A stretch of 64,000 nucleotides of DNA, from NCBI GenBank assembly GCA_937923625.1, contig CALDTV010000013.1, positions 1 through 64,000 of the forward strand, in the 5' to 3' direction. Source of the DNA: an uncultured Alphaproteobacteria bacterium (lineage in GTDB: Bacteria; Pseudomonadota; Alphaproteobacteria; Micavibrionales; Micavibrionaceae). Positions 27,612 through 37,122 of this stretch are shown here, piece after piece (position 1 is the stretch's first letter; the number at the start of each line of letters is the position of its first letter). Both the position numbers and the translations under genes were made by a program. Under the pieces are notes generated by a model. The model was not told where the DNA came from and made no database searches. It saw nothing but the letters and a program-made list of their open reading frames with translations.

Positions 27612-28529
27612 ATGACACAAATTACAGCAAGCATGGTCAAAGAACTTCGTGAAAAATCAGGCGCAGGCATGATGGACGCTAAAAAAGCTTTAACCGAAGT
27701 CAATGGTGATATGGAAGCCGCGATCGACTTTTTGCGTAAAAAAGGTATGGCGAAAGCTGATAAGAAATCGAGCCGTACAGCGGCAGAAGGTCTTGTGGCG
27801 ATTGTTTCAAAAGGAAATGAAGGCGCGGTTGTTGAAATTAACTCCGAAACAGATTTTGTTGCCCGCAACGAGCAATTCCAAAAATTTGTTAGAAACACTG
27901 CGGATAAAGCAATGGACGTTGATAACGTTGAAGTGCTTTTGGCGGCAGATTATGACGGTAAGTCAGTCTCTGACACAATCACAGATTTAGTGGCAACAAT
28001 CGGTGAAAACATGACGGTGCGCCGCATGGAAAAACTTTCCGTAAGCGAAGGGGCTGTTGTAGGTTATGTGCATAACGCTGTTGCTACAAATTTGGGTAAA
28101 ATTGGTGTGTTGGTTGCGCTTGAGTCTGCTGGCGATGAAGCGGCTTTACAGGCGCTTGGTAAACAGCTTGCAATGCATGTCGCGGCAGCGTTCCCACAAT
28201 GTTTGGACGCAAGCAGTGCCGACCAAGATGCTTTGGAGCGCGAGCGTAATATTATTCGTGAAACAGCGTTGGCTGAAGGCAAGCCCGCAGAAATCGTTGA
28301 AAAAATGCTGGATGGTCGCATGAAGAAATATTTGAAAGAGATTTGCTTGATGGATCAAACCTTTGTCATGGACGGTGAAACAAGCATTGCGGATCTTGTA
28401 AAGAATGCAGAAAAAGAAGTTGGTGCGCCAGTCACGTTAAAAGCTTACTCACGCATTCAGCTTGGTGAAGGTATTGAAAAGGAAGAAGAAGACTTTGCTG
28501 CTGAAGTTGCGAGAACTGCAGCGGGTTAA
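27612..28529 (+). CDS. tsf: Translation elongation factor Ts
   Basis: 305 aa nucleotide exchange factor for EF-Tu. The start at 27612 (MTQITASMVKELREKSGAGMMDAKKAL) is preferred to an upstream in-frame ATG at 27567 because AAAAAGGA is well placed before it, and the family begins here. The UBA-like N-terminus contains the TDFVARN motif (INSETDFVARNEQF). It follows rpsB as usual. Confidence 0.97.
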   Translation: MTQITASMVKELREKSGAGMMDAKKALTEVNGDMEAAIDFLRKKGMAKADKKSSRTAAEGLVAIVSKGNEGAVVEINSETDFVARNEQFQKFVRNTADKAMDVDNVEVLLAADYDGKSVSDTITDLVATIGENMTVRRMEKLSVSEGAVVGYVHNAVATNLGKIGVLVALESAGDEAALQALGKQLAMHVAAAFPQCLDASSADQDALERERNIIRETALAEGKPAEIVEKMLDGRMKKYLKEICLMDQTFVMDGETSIADLVKNAEKEVGAPVTLKAYSRIQLGEGIEKEEEDFAAEVARTAAG

Positions 28530-28545
28530 TTTTTAATGGCCTCAG

Positions 28546-28559
28546 GCGGGCAAGCCCGC
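28546..28559. repeat. GCGGGC-AA-GCCCGC palindrome after tsf
   Basis: Reverse complement of the palindrome in the rpsB leader (26573-26586), 16 bases after the tsf stop. Together the two copies bracket rpsB-tsf. Confidence 0.6.
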
Positions 28560-28578
28560 TATGGCTGATTTATTAATA

Positions 28579-28665
28579 ACGTCATTGCGAGCGGAGTGAA
28601 GCAATCTAGAATAGCCATTGTGTCACTTGATTGCCGCAGTCGCTAACGCTCCCGCGCAATGTCAC
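28579..28665. repeat. Palindromic repeat, family A, copy 4 (tsf-pyrH gap)
   Basis: Starts ACGTCATTGCGAGCGGAGTG, continues GAAGCAATCTAGAAT and ends CTCCCGCGCAATGTCA. It can fold into a long hairpin immediately upstream of an intrinsic terminator. Confidence 0.8.
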
Positions 28666-28672
28666 AGAGTAC

Positions 28673-28701
28673 AAAAAGCCGCTTTGTTGCGGCTTTTTTG
28701 T
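28673..28701 (+). terminator. Intrinsic terminator after rpsB-tsf
   Basis: AAAAAGCCGC, a short loop TTTGTT, then GCGGCTTTTTT: a stem of at least six GC-rich pairs (extended by A-T pairs) followed by a T-run. It ends the rpsB-tsf transcript, so pyrH probably has its own promoter between here and 28805. Confidence 0.85.
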
Positions 28702-28804
28702 TGTTTAGCTCATTTCCATGGTGAATTTTATAAACGCAGAATTGCTTTCGTTCACGGCTTCGCTTATGTTGATTTTGCACAAATTGTTGATGTTCGGGGA
28801 AGAT

Positions 28805-29521
28805 ATGAGCAAACCAGATTATAAACGTATATTATTGAAAATGTCAGGTGAAGTGTTGATGGGGGACAATGAATTTGGCCTTGATCCAGCAACGGTAAAG
28901 CGCGTGGCGGAAGACATCAAAGAAGCGGTTGATAGCGGTGTCGAGGTCTGTGTTGTGGTCGGTGCAGGGAATATTTTTCGCGGTGTGTCTGGCGCGGCGC
29001 AAGGGATGGATAGAACCACCGCTGATTACATGGGGATGTTAGGGATTGTGATTAATGCTCTCGCGCTTCAAAATGCGCTTGAAACTCTAGGAAAACAAAC
29101 GCGTGTGATGTCTGCTATTCCGATGTCAGCCATTTGCGAGCCGTATATTCGCCGCAAAGCCATGCGACACATGGAAAAAGGGCGTGTTGTAATCTTTGCT
29201 GCAGGCACAGGAAACCCATACTTTACAACTGACACAGCGGCGGCGCTGCGGGCGTCTGAAATGAATTGTGATGCGTTGCTGAAGGGCACGAAGGTGGATG
29301 GGATTTATAACGCTGATCCGCAAAAAGACGATACAGCAACGCGTTTTGAAAGTTTGAGTTATATGGATGTCTTGACCAAAGATTTAAAAGTGATGGATGC
29401 TACAGCGGTTTCGCTTGCGCGTGAAAATGATATTCCGATTGTGGTGTTTAATGTCCGTGAAAAGGGTAATCTCACGAAAACATTGGACGGTACGGGAACG
29501 TACACAACTGTAACGAATTGA
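28805..29521 (+). CDS. pyrH: Uridylate kinase
   Basis: 238 aa hexameric UMP kinase making UDP for pyrimidine nucleotide synthesis. The start at 28805 ([20 protein letters not shown]) is chosen over in-frame upstream ATGs because of the GGGGAAG ribosome binding site and the family N-terminus. GAGNIFRG is the phosphate-binding loop, and [13 protein letters not shown] is the typical mid-domain motif. It leads the pyrH-frr-uppS-cdsA-dxr-rseP series. Confidence 0.97.
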   Translation: MSKPDYKRILLKMSGEVLMGDNEFGLDPATVKRVAEDIKEAVDSGVEVCVVVGAGNIFRGVSGAAQGMDRTTADYMGMLGIVINALALQNALETLGKQTRVMSAIPMSAICEPYIRRKAMRHMEKGRVVIFAAGTGNPYFTTDTAAALRASEMNCDALLKGTKVDGIYNADPQKDDTATRFESLSYMDVLTKDLKVMDATAVSLARENDIPIVVFNVREKGNLTKTLDGTGTYTTVTN

Positions 29522-29537
29522 TAAGAAGGAAAACAAA

Positions 29538-30077
29538 ATGAGCAATGCTGACTTACAGCGCCGGATGGATGGGGCGCTTGATAATTTAAAAACCGAATAT
29601 GCAGGCTTGCGGACGGGGCGGGCATCGACCTCTATGTTGGATCCTGTTGTGGTAGATGTTTACGGGTCGAAAATGCCGCTTAATCAGGTGGCGACAGTCG
29701 GTGTGCCTGAACCACGTTTATTGACGGTGCAGGTTTGGGACGCGGGCAATGCGCAGGCGGTTGATAAGGCTATTCGTGAAAGCGGCTTGGGCTTAAATCC
29801 ACAAGCTGAAGGAGCGCTGATACGTGTGCCGATCCCTGAGTTGAATGAAGAACGCAGAACGGAATTAACCAAGGTGGCAGGGCAATATGCCGAAGCCGCC
29901 CGCGTGGCAATCCGTAATGTTCGTCGCGATGGCATGGATGATATCAAAAACGACAAAGATTTTTCAGAAGATGATAAAAAGCGTGAATCTGATAACGTGC
30001 AAAAATTAACGGATGAGAAAATCAAAATTGTTGACGAAATGTTAGCGGCCAAAGAAAAGGATATCATGACCGTTTAA
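29538..30077 (+). CDS. frr: Ribosome recycling factor
   Basis: 179 aa factor that, with EF-G, splits post-termination ribosomes. It has the family pattern LRTGRAS (residues 24-30) and the C-terminal three-helix bundle with [15 protein letters not shown]. The ribosome binding site AAGGAAAA is well placed. It lies 16 bp after pyrH. Confidence 0.97.
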   Translation: MSNADLQRRMDGALDNLKTEYAGLRTGRASTSMLDPVVVDVYGSKMPLNQVATVGVPEPRLLTVQVWDAGNAQAVDKAIRESGLGLNPQAEGALIRVPIPELNEERRTELTKVAGQYAEAARVAIRNVRRDGMDDIKNDKDFSEDDKKRESDNVQKLTDEKIKIVDEMLAAKEKDIMTV

Positions 30078-30089
30078 CGGTTTTGATGC

Positions 30090-30827
30090 GTGTCTGTTTT
30101 GACAAAACAACCTTCCACCAACACACCACGTCATATTGCCATTATCATGGATGGTAATGGGCGTTGGGCAAAACAACGAAGCTTGCCGCGTACTGCAGGA
30201 CACCGTAAGGGTATTGAGGCCTGCAAACGTACGGTGCGTGCGGCGGGCGAGATCGGGATTGAATATTTAACGCTTTTTGGTTTTTCAACAGAAAATTGGA
30301 GCCGCCCTGCGGATGAAGTCAATGAACTGATGCGGTTATTGCGGATGTATTTACGCTCTGAAACAGCGGAACTTCACCGCAATAACGTGCGTATGACGAT
30401 GATTGGCGAACGGGCGGCTTTTTCGAAAGATTTATTGGAATTAATTGAAAACGCTGAAAAATTAACCGCTGAGAATGATGGTTTGAACCTAACAATTGCC
30501 CTTAATTATGGGGGGCGGGATGAGATCATTAGGGCGGCGAGCGATATGGCCTTGGCAATGAAGGCGCAAGGAATAGAGCCAAATTTTGACAATGCCCAAG
30601 AACATTTTGCGTCACATTTAATGACCAAGGATTTGCCTGACCCAGATATCCTTATTCGTACCAGTGGAGAGCAACGTATTAGTAACTTCCTGCTTTGGCA
30701 GTGTGCCTATACTGAGTTTGTTTACACAGATACCTTGTGGCCAGATTTTCAAAAATCAGACATGCAGGCCGCCATTGATGAATTTCAACATCGTGACCGT
30801 CGTTTCGGCGCCATAAAGACAGTTTAA
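30090..30827 (+). CDS. uppS: Isoprenyl transferase (undecaprenyl diphosphate synthase)
   Basis: 245 aa cis-prenyltransferase making the C55 lipid carrier precursor for peptidoglycan and O-antigen. IIMDGNGRWAK is at about residues 18-28, with the catalytic aspartate in MDGNG, and the C-terminal RTSGEQRISNFLLWQ is characteristic. The start appears to be GTG at 30090, as no in-frame ATG precedes the active-site motif. Confidence 0.96.
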   Translation: MSVLTKQPSTNTPRHIAIIMDGNGRWAKQRSLPRTAGHRKGIEACKRTVRAAGEIGIEYLTLFGFSTENWSRPADEVNELMRLLRMYLRSETAELHRNNVRMTMIGERAAFSKDLLELIENAEKLTAENDGLNLTIALNYGGRDEIIRAASDMALAMKAQGIEPNFDNAQEHFASHLMTKDLPDPDILIRTSGEQRISNFLLWQCAYTEFVYTDTLWPDFQKSDMQAAIDEFQHRDRRFGAIKTV

Positions 30828-30832
30828 CAATC

Positions 30833-31513
30833 ATGTCCATCCGCAACCTTAGTGATCTTAGACAGCGCGTCATTTCTTCTTGTGTGATTGTGCCGTTGAC
30901 GTTGCTTATAATATATTTAGGCATGATCCCGTTTATTTTGTTCGTGGTGTTTTTATTGGCGGTCTCCTTGCATGAATGGATGGCGATGGCGGGTAATAGC
31001 AAAAAGCCACGAAAGGATAAGATAATTGGGCTGGCTTATTTAAGCATGGGGCTTGGTGCGTTTTTAGTTCTTAGGCAACTGCCTATTGAATTTGCGGCGT
31101 ATAAAACATTAGCCTTAATTTTTATGATTTGGGCAGCAGATACGGGCGCTTTTGCGGCAGGAAAGACTATTGGGGGTAAAAAATTATGTCCTGCCATAAG
31201 TCCAGGGAAAACATGGGCTGGACTAATTGGCGGATTATTGGCGGGTGGCTTAACGGCACTTGCCTTTTTCCTTGTGTTTGGCTTTTACGGCACAGCATCC
31301 GTTGCGTTTTTAATTGGTGTAGTGATAGCTTGCGCGTCGCAAGCAGGGGATTTAATTATCTCAATTTTTAAACGTCGTGTTGGTGTCAAGGATACGGGCA
31401 CAATCATTCCAGGGCATGGCGGTATCTTAGACAGAATTGATTCTCTGTTGTTGGCCGCGCCAGTCTATTTGATGTGCTTGCACCTTTTATATGCATGGAT
31501 GGCTTGGTCGTGA
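30833..31513 (+). CDS. cdsA: Phosphatidate cytidylyltransferase
   Basis: 226 aa polytopic membrane enzyme forming CDP-diacylglycerol for phospholipid synthesis. The C-terminal signature KRRVGVKDTGTIIPGHGGILDRIDSLL is the diagnostic CDS motif; DTGAF and SPGKTWAG are also present. It is shorter than the E. coli enzyme but usual for alphaproteobacteria. It lies 5 bp after uppS. Confidence 0.95.
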   Translation: MSIRNLSDLRQRVISSCVIVPLTLLIIYLGMIPFILFVVFLLAVSLHEWMAMAGNSKKPRKDKIIGLAYLSMGLGAFLVLRQLPIEFAAYKTLALIFMIWAADTGAFAAGKTIGGKKLCPAISPGKTWAGLIGGLLAGGLTALAFFLVFGFYGTASVAFLIGVVIACASQAGDLIISIFKRRVGVKDTGTIIPGHGGILDRIDSLLLAAPVYLMCLHLLYAWMAWS

Positions 31514-31526
31514 AAGAAATAAGATC

Positions 31527-32699
31527 GTGACACGGAAAATATCCATCTTTGGTTCGACGGGGTCAGTTGGGCAAAACACCATTAAGGTGCTCGAGGCGCA
31601 AAGCGAAGCTTATGATGTTCAGGTTTTAAGCGCGTATAATAATACAAAATTATTAGCGCAGCAGGCGATAGCCTTAAAAGCTGATCACGCAGTGATTGGC
31701 GATGAGACTCAATATGAGCGTTTGAAGGAATTTTTGGCTGGCACAGACATTAAGGTGAGTGCAGGAGAAGACGCGCTTATCGAGGCGGCCTTAATACCCG
31801 CAGATTGGATTATGGCGGCGATTGTTGGTATGGCGGGCTTGCGTCCGTTAATGGCGGCAATCAAGCAAGGCACTACAGTCGCTATCGCGAACAAAGAGCC
31901 TTTGGTTGCGGCTGGGCCATTAGTATTAGAGGCGGCGAAGGCGGCTGGCACAACAATTCTACCGATTGATAGCGAGCATAATGCAATTTTTCAGGTTTTT
32001 GAGCAGGAAAATAAGGAGGCCGTTGAAAAAATTATCTTAACTGCTTCTGGTGGGCCTTTTCGAGCCAGCACAATTGAAGAAATGGCGCTTGTAACGCCGC
32101 AACAAGCCTTGGCACACCCTACATGGGATATGGGGGCAAAAATTTCGATTGATAGCGCCACGATGATGAACAAGGCGTTGGAGATTATTGAAGCGCAGCG
32201 TTTATTTAATATGAAGCCAGAGCAAATTGATGTGCTTGTGCATCCACAATCATTAATTCATAGCATGGTGCAATATGCAGATGGCTCGGTTTTGGCGCAA
32301 ATGGGCGCATCAGATATGTGTACCCCGATAACCAACGCGCTTGGTTGGCCAAAAAGGTTTGAGACACCAGGGGAGAAGCTCGATATTAATGCACTCACAA
32401 GCATGAGTTTTGAGCCAGTGGATCACGTCCGTTTTCCTTTTGTACAAACGGCTTACGAATGTCTGCATAGTGGTTTGGCGGCATGCATTACTTTAAATGC
32501 GGCAAATGAAATTGCGGTAGAAGCGTTTTTAAACCATAAAATTGCCTTTTTAGATATATATAACCTTGTCTTAGATATGCTGGATAAATGCCAAAGTAAT
32601 GATGGGGCGAGAGCGCTTCATTCGTTAAAAGATATCTTATCTTATGATAGTTTTGTTCGTCAGCAGGCAAATTCATGTATATTAAAGATTACCTCGTAA
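31527..32699 (+). CDS. dxr: 1-deoxy-D-xylulose 5-phosphate reductoisomerase
   Basis: 390 aa NADPH-dependent enzyme of the MEP isoprenoid pathway. The dinucleotide loop GSTGSVGQNT is at residues 8-17, and ANKEPLV and SEHNAIFQ are the substrate and metal motifs. I prefer GTG at 31527 (after cdsA ends at 31513) to the ATG at 31491 that would overlap cdsA; the protein then has the usual length and N-terminus. Confidence 0.95.
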   Translation: MTRKISIFGSTGSVGQNTIKVLEAQSEAYDVQVLSAYNNTKLLAQQAIALKADHAVIGDETQYERLKEFLAGTDIKVSAGEDALIEAALIPADWIMAAIVGMAGLRPLMAAIKQGTTVAIANKEPLVAAGPLVLEAAKAAGTTILPIDSEHNAIFQVFEQENKEAVEKIILTASGGPFRASTIEEMALVTPQQALAHPTWDMGAKISIDSATMMNKALEIIEAQRLFNMKPEQIDVLVHPQSLIHSMVQYADGSVLAQMGASDMCTPITNALGWPKRFETPGEKLDINALTSMSFEPVDHVRFPFVQTAYECLHSGLAACITLNAANEIAVEAFLNHKIAFLDIYNLVLDMLDKCQSNDGARALHSLKDILSYDSFVRQQANSCILKITS

Positions 32700-32739
32700 A
32701 GCCATATTGATTCTATGGCGGCATCTTAAGGAGAACCCA

Positions 32740-34194
32740 ATGCCTTCGATTTTTGATTTGTTACAATTAGTGGCCAGCAACCTTTGGTTTTATGGCGGAA
32801 CGTTTATTCTTGTTTTGTCTATTTTGGTTTTTGTTCATGAATGGGGGCACTATATTGTTGCGCGTATGTGTGGCGTCAAGGTCGAAGTGTTTTCGATTGG
32901 CTTTGGTAAAGAGCTTTTTGGCTGGAACGATAAAAACGATACACGTTGGAAAGTCTCCCTTATTCCGCTCGGGGGATATGTCAAAATGTTTGGCGATACA
33001 GATCCCGCAAGTGCCGGGCATACGGATACCGTGCAAGTCGTAGGAGGAAAGCCTGTTGATTTAGAGGCCGGAGAAAATATCAAGCAGGAAGCTATAGCCG
33101 AAGCAAAAGCACAACAGCGCCCCATGACAGACGAAGAACGTAAGGTTGCGTTCTTTTCAAAATCTGTTGCCAAGCGGGCGGCAATTGTTTTTGCAGGGCC
33201 CGCTATTAACTTCTTATTTGCGATATTATTACTCTTTGGGATGTATGCCTATCACGGGCAACCTGTCACACCGCCTGCGGCTTCAGCCGTGATCGAAGGA
33301 AGCGCTGCTGACATAGCAGGCTTTTTGCCGCATGATAAAATTACGCGTATTGATGGTGAAAATATTAATCGTTTTGAAGATATTCGTCGCGTTGTGTCCG
33401 TGGCTCTTGATACAGAGCTAACATTTGAAGTGGATCGTGGCGGCGAAGAAGTCATATTGACAGCTATTCCTGAAAAGCAGGAATTAACGGATCGTTTTGG
33501 CTTTTCTCATTCGCGCGGCATGCTGGGGATCATTGGTCCTGCACAAGGTTTGGCGATTAATAATATTACATCCGTCAACGGACAAGATGTCGAAGGCGAA
33601 GATGCTATTCGTAATGCTTTGCTAGCTTCTATGGGGAACGATGTCAAAATCGGTCTTGATCGTGGTGAGCAAACAGACATTTTAGTCGTGAACCCGCGAA
33701 AAGATTTAAATCAAGGTCTGTTGAGTGCGGATAGTCCCGATTACAATGTCTTGGTTGTTTCGGATGTGTTTAGTGAAGAGATCCTTCAGCATGGCATTGC
33801 GAATAGTGCGAAAGCAGCCGTATCTGAAACTTTTAGTATTACCGTTTCAACTTTAAAGGCGATTGGTCAGATATTTACAGGGACGCGAAGCGCAACGGAG
33901 CTTGGTGGTATTATCCGCATTGGTGCTATTGCGGGGGATATGGCGCAAGCAGGTTTGATTGCGATTATTACTTTCACAGCGCTTCTTTCCATAAATTTAG
34001 GCTTAATTAATTTATTCCCAATTCCCATGCTTGATGGTGGCCATTTGGTCTTTTACGCAATTGAGGCACTAAAGGGTAAGCCTGTGCCAGATCGTGTTCA
34101 AGAATACGCCTTTCGTGCTGGCTTTGCGATTTTAATTGGGATGATGTTGTTTGCAAATCTTAACGACCTATTCCAGCTATTTTGGGCGTCTTAA
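32740..34194 (+). CDS. rseP: Site-2 protease RseP
   Basis: 484 aa intramembrane zinc metalloprotease cleaving anti-sigma factors and remnant signal peptides. HEWGH (residues 33-37) and the LDGGH motif near the C-terminus are the zinc ligands. PDZ-like sequence lies between them in the periplasmic region. The start at 32740 is supported by AAGGAG seven bases upstream, against the in-frame ATG at 32707. It precedes bamA as usual. Confidence 0.95.
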   Translation: MPSIFDLLQLVASNLWFYGGTFILVLSILVFVHEWGHYIVARMCGVKVEVFSIGFGKELFGWNDKNDTRWKVSLIPLGGYVKMFGDTDPASAGHTDTVQVVGGKPVDLEAGENIKQEAIAEAKAQQRPMTDEERKVAFFSKSVAKRAAIVFAGPAINFLFAILLLFGMYAYHGQPVTPPAASAVIEGSAADIAGFLPHDKITRIDGENINRFEDIRRVVSVALDTELTFEVDRGGEEVILTAIPEKQELTDRFGFSHSRGMLGIIGPAQGLAINNITSVNGQDVEGEDAIRNALLASMGNDVKIGLDRGEQTDILVVNPRKDLNQGLLSADSPDYNVLVVSDVFSEEILQHGIANSAKAAVSETFSITVSTLKAIGQIFTGTRSATELGGIIRIGAIAGDMAQAGLIAIITFTALLSINLGLINLFPIPMLDGGHLVFYAIEALKGKPVPDRVQEYAFRAGFAILIGMMLFANLNDLFQLFWAS

Positions 34195-34277
34195 AGAGTT
34201 AAAAAAACTGTTTAGATCATTTGGATAAGTTTCCTAAAGGCTTGTTTCAGTCTTGAAAATTCTTTAATGTCGCGATT

Positions 34278-36569
34278 ATGTTACATATGTCTTCATCACG
34301 CATCATTGCTTTTTTGTCCTTGCTTATTATTTTTGCAGGTGTTTTTACGCCTCAAAAAGTCCTCGCGCAGTCCCAAGTCATTCGCGAAATCCGCGTAAAT
34401 GGAGCAGAACGCGTTGAGCCTTCCACGGTTCTAACCTATCTGGGGGTCAGCGTTGGCGATCCTGCTGATTCCGCCACGTTGAACCAAGCGCTTAAAAATC
34501 TTTATGGCACAGGGCTATTTGCAGATGTGAATATGAATCTTGATGGCGGTATTTTGATGGTTAATACGACTGAAAATCCTGTGATTAATCAAATTGCTTT
34601 TGAGGGAAATGACGCGGTTAAGGATAATGAATTACTGGCGGAAATTTCTTTGCGGCCGCGTCAGGTTTTTACCCGTACCCAAATTCAAAATGACTTAAGC
34701 CGTTTATATGAAATTTACAGACGTTCTGGCCGTTTTGCCGCAAGTATTGATCCAAAGATTATCAAATTAGATCAAAACCGCGTGAATGTGGTTTTTGAAA
34801 TTGTTGAAAGTGGCGTGACAAAAATTAAAGGTATTCGCTTTGTTGGAAATGAAGCTTTTAGTGATGACGCGCTTCGTTCGGAATTAACGTCGAAAGAAGA
34901 CCGTTGGTACCGATTCTTGAGCTCTAGTGATCGCTATGATCCAGATCGTATTGAATTTGATAAAGAATTACTGCGTCGCTTTTACCTCAAAGAAGGATAT
35001 GCCGACTTTCAAGTTTCTTCTGCTAATGCTGAATTAGCGCCGGGTCAAAAAGAGTTTTATTTAACTTTTAATGTAAATGAAGGGCCACGTTATCGCGTTG
35101 GCGACGTTGCTATTAGCTCTGAATTACGTGGTTTTGACGGCAAAGAGCTGCGTGACGATGTGTTGTTTGTACCGGGTGCATGGTATAATGCGAATGAAGT
35201 GCAGGAATCTATTGATAAGATGACTGAAACATTAGGCGATAAACAATATGCGTTTGTTGATGTCCGCCCAGATGTAAAACGAAACCCCGAAAGCGATACG
35301 GTTAATATTAACTTTAAGATTAATGAATCACCGCGCGTATTTGTTGAGCGTATCAACATAAGCGGTAATGTGAGGACAATTGATAAGGTTATTCGTCGTG
35401 AGATTTTATTGGCTGAAGGCGACCCATTTAACAGAACCAAATTGGCACGTTCCGAAGCCCGTATTCGCGACTTAGGTTTTTTTGAAAATGTTGCCGTTAG
35501 AACAAATCAGGGCAGTGCTCCAGACCGTGTTGTTGTTGATGTGAGTGTTGCCGAACAATCAACGGGTGAGTTATCAATCGGTGCAGGTTTCTCAACCAAC
35601 GATGGGCCTTTGGCTGATTTAAGTATTCGTGAACGTAATTTGTTGGGCAAAGGTCAAGACCTTTTATTTTCAACCACTATTGCAGGCGATAGAACACAAT
35701 TTAATGCCTCTTTCACGGAACCACATTTCTTAGACCGTGATTTGTCAGCGGGTATTGATGCTTTTCATATTGAACGTGACTTACAAGATGAAAGCTCCTT
35801 TGACCAACGTCAAACAGGTGGAGCGGTTCGCTTAGGTTATCCGCTTTCGGAAAAATGGCGTCAGTCTCTAAAATATCGTTTTGAAAGCAATGATATTACT
35901 GACGTTGATCAAGATGCCTCTCGCTTTATTCGTGATCAAGAAGGAAAACGTACAACATCTGCCATTGGCCAGCGTTTGACATATGATGATCGTGATAGCC
36001 GATTATTTCCAACAGAGGGGTTGTTTTCTTGGTTGGATGCTGAGGTTGCTGGTTTAGGTGGAGATGCACAATTTGTTTCTGGTAAGTTGGGTTCTCAATA
36101 TTACATTCCCGTCTATAAAAAGAGCGTGATCTTCGATGTTCTGGGCGAGGTCGGTGCCATTGGCGGCTGGGGTGATGAAGATGTTCGCATCAATGAACGT
36201 TTTTATCTTGGCGGTAATTCATTACGCGGGTTTGAGCGTGCAGGTGTTGGACCGAGAGATAGTCTCACCGATGACTCCCTTGGGGGTAATTTATTCTACC
36301 GTGGTTCAGCAGAGTTGAAATTCCCTCTTGGCTTACCAGAAGAGCTTGGTGTTGCTGGTCATGCTTTCTCTGATGTTGGATCGCTTTGGGATTTGGATGA
36401 AAATAGTAATCTAATTCAAGATGAAAATAGCTTGCGTATGTCTGCAGGTGTTGGAATTTCGTGGCGTTCACCACTAGGCCCTGTTCGCGTTGATTTTGCT
36501 CAACCAATATTGGAAGAAGATTTTGATAAAGATGAAGTCTTCCGCTTTAGCTTTGGAACACGGTTCTAG
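34278..36569 (+). CDS. bamA: Outer membrane protein assembly factor BamA
   Basis: 763 aa Omp85 protein that inserts beta-barrel proteins. The signal peptide ends near VLAQ (about residue 31), five POTRA repeats span about 32-430, and the barrel contains GGNSLRGFE and the lid-loop-type motif (VRFGF-like RFSFGTRF at the C-terminus, ending in phenylalanine). The ribosome binding site is weak. It is followed by an skp-like gene in 6 bp. Confidence 0.97.
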   Translation: MLHMSSSRIIAFLSLLIIFAGVFTPQKVLAQSQVIREIRVNGAERVEPSTVLTYLGVSVGDPADSATLNQALKNLYGTGLFADVNMNLDGGILMVNTTENPVINQIAFEGNDAVKDNELLAEISLRPRQVFTRTQIQNDLSRLYEIYRRSGRFAASIDPKIIKLDQNRVNVVFEIVESGVTKIKGIRFVGNEAFSDDALRSELTSKEDRWYRFLSSSDRYDPDRIEFDKELLRRFYLKEGYADFQVSSANAELAPGQKEFYLTFNVNEGPRYRVGDVAISSELRGFDGKELRDDVLFVPGAWYNANEVQESIDKMTETLGDKQYAFVDVRPDVKRNPESDTVNINFKINESPRVFVERINISGNVRTIDKVIRREILLAEGDPFNRTKLARSEARIRDLGFFENVAVRTNQGSAPDRVVVDVSVAEQSTGELSIGAGFSTNDGPLADLSIRERNLLGKGQDLLFSTTIAGDRTQFNASFTEPHFLDRDLSAGIDAFHIERDLQDESSFDQRQTGGAVRLGYPLSEKWRQSLKYRFESNDITDVDQDASRFIRDQEGKRTTSAIGQRLTYDDRDSRLFPTEGLFSWLDAEVAGLGGDAQFVSGKLGSQYYIPVYKKSVIFDVLGEVGAIGGWGDEDVRINERFYLGGNSLRGFERAGVGPRDSLTDDSLGGNLFYRGSAELKFPLGLPEELGVAGHAFSDVGSLWDLDENSNLIQDENSLRMSAGVGISWRSPLGPVRVDFAQPILEEDFDKDEVFRFSFGTRF

Positions 36570-36575
36570 AAAATC

Positions 36576-37112
36576 ATGATCTTTCGCTTTGTCCTCATTG
36601 TCTTTTCTATGTTGATTTTATCAACGACAGCTTCTTTGGCGCAAAATGCAAAAATTGCTGTTCTTGATGTTGAAAAAGTTTTGAATGACTCCTTGGCGGG
36701 TAAGTCTATTCAGGCACAACTATCATCACGGCGCGAGGCATTTCAAAAAGAATTTTCCTCACGTGAAAATAACTTAGTCTCTGCAGAAAGAAGTCTTATT
36801 GAGAAAAAAGCTGATATGTCAGCTGATAATTTTGCCGCAAAGCGTAAAGAGTTTGAAACGCAATTGTTAGAAACGCGTAATTTATTTCAAAAACGTCGTA
36901 ATGCGCTTGATAAAGGTTTATCCGCCGCTCTGGCAGATCTTCGTAAAAACGTTATTGAAGTCGCTGCGAAAGTTGCAGATGAAGGTAAACACGAAATTGT
37001 TTTGACACGTAATAGTGTCGTGATTGTTCAAAAAGAAATGGATATTACCGAAGCGGTGCTTGCGCGTCTGAATAGTAAAATTCAAAGTATTAAATTGGAT
37101 GTGGTTCAATAG
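36576..37112 (+). CDS. skp: OmpH/Skp-family periplasmic chaperone
   Basis: 178 aa protein with a signal peptide (cleavage near SLA-Q, residues 20-23) and a long charged coiled-coil typical of Skp tentacles (about 60-120). It binds unfolded outer-membrane proteins during transit to BamA. It sits between bamA and lpxD, the canonical place. Confidence 0.93.
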   Translation: MIFRFVLIVFSMLILSTTASLAQNAKIAVLDVEKVLNDSLAGKSIQAQLSSRREAFQKEFSSRENNLVSAERSLIEKKADMSADNFAAKRKEFETQLLETRNLFQKRRNALDKGLSAALADLRKNVIEVAAKVADEGKHEIVLTRNSVVIVQKEMDITEAVLARLNSKIQSIKLDVVQ

Positions 37113-37122
37113 GGGCGCATAA

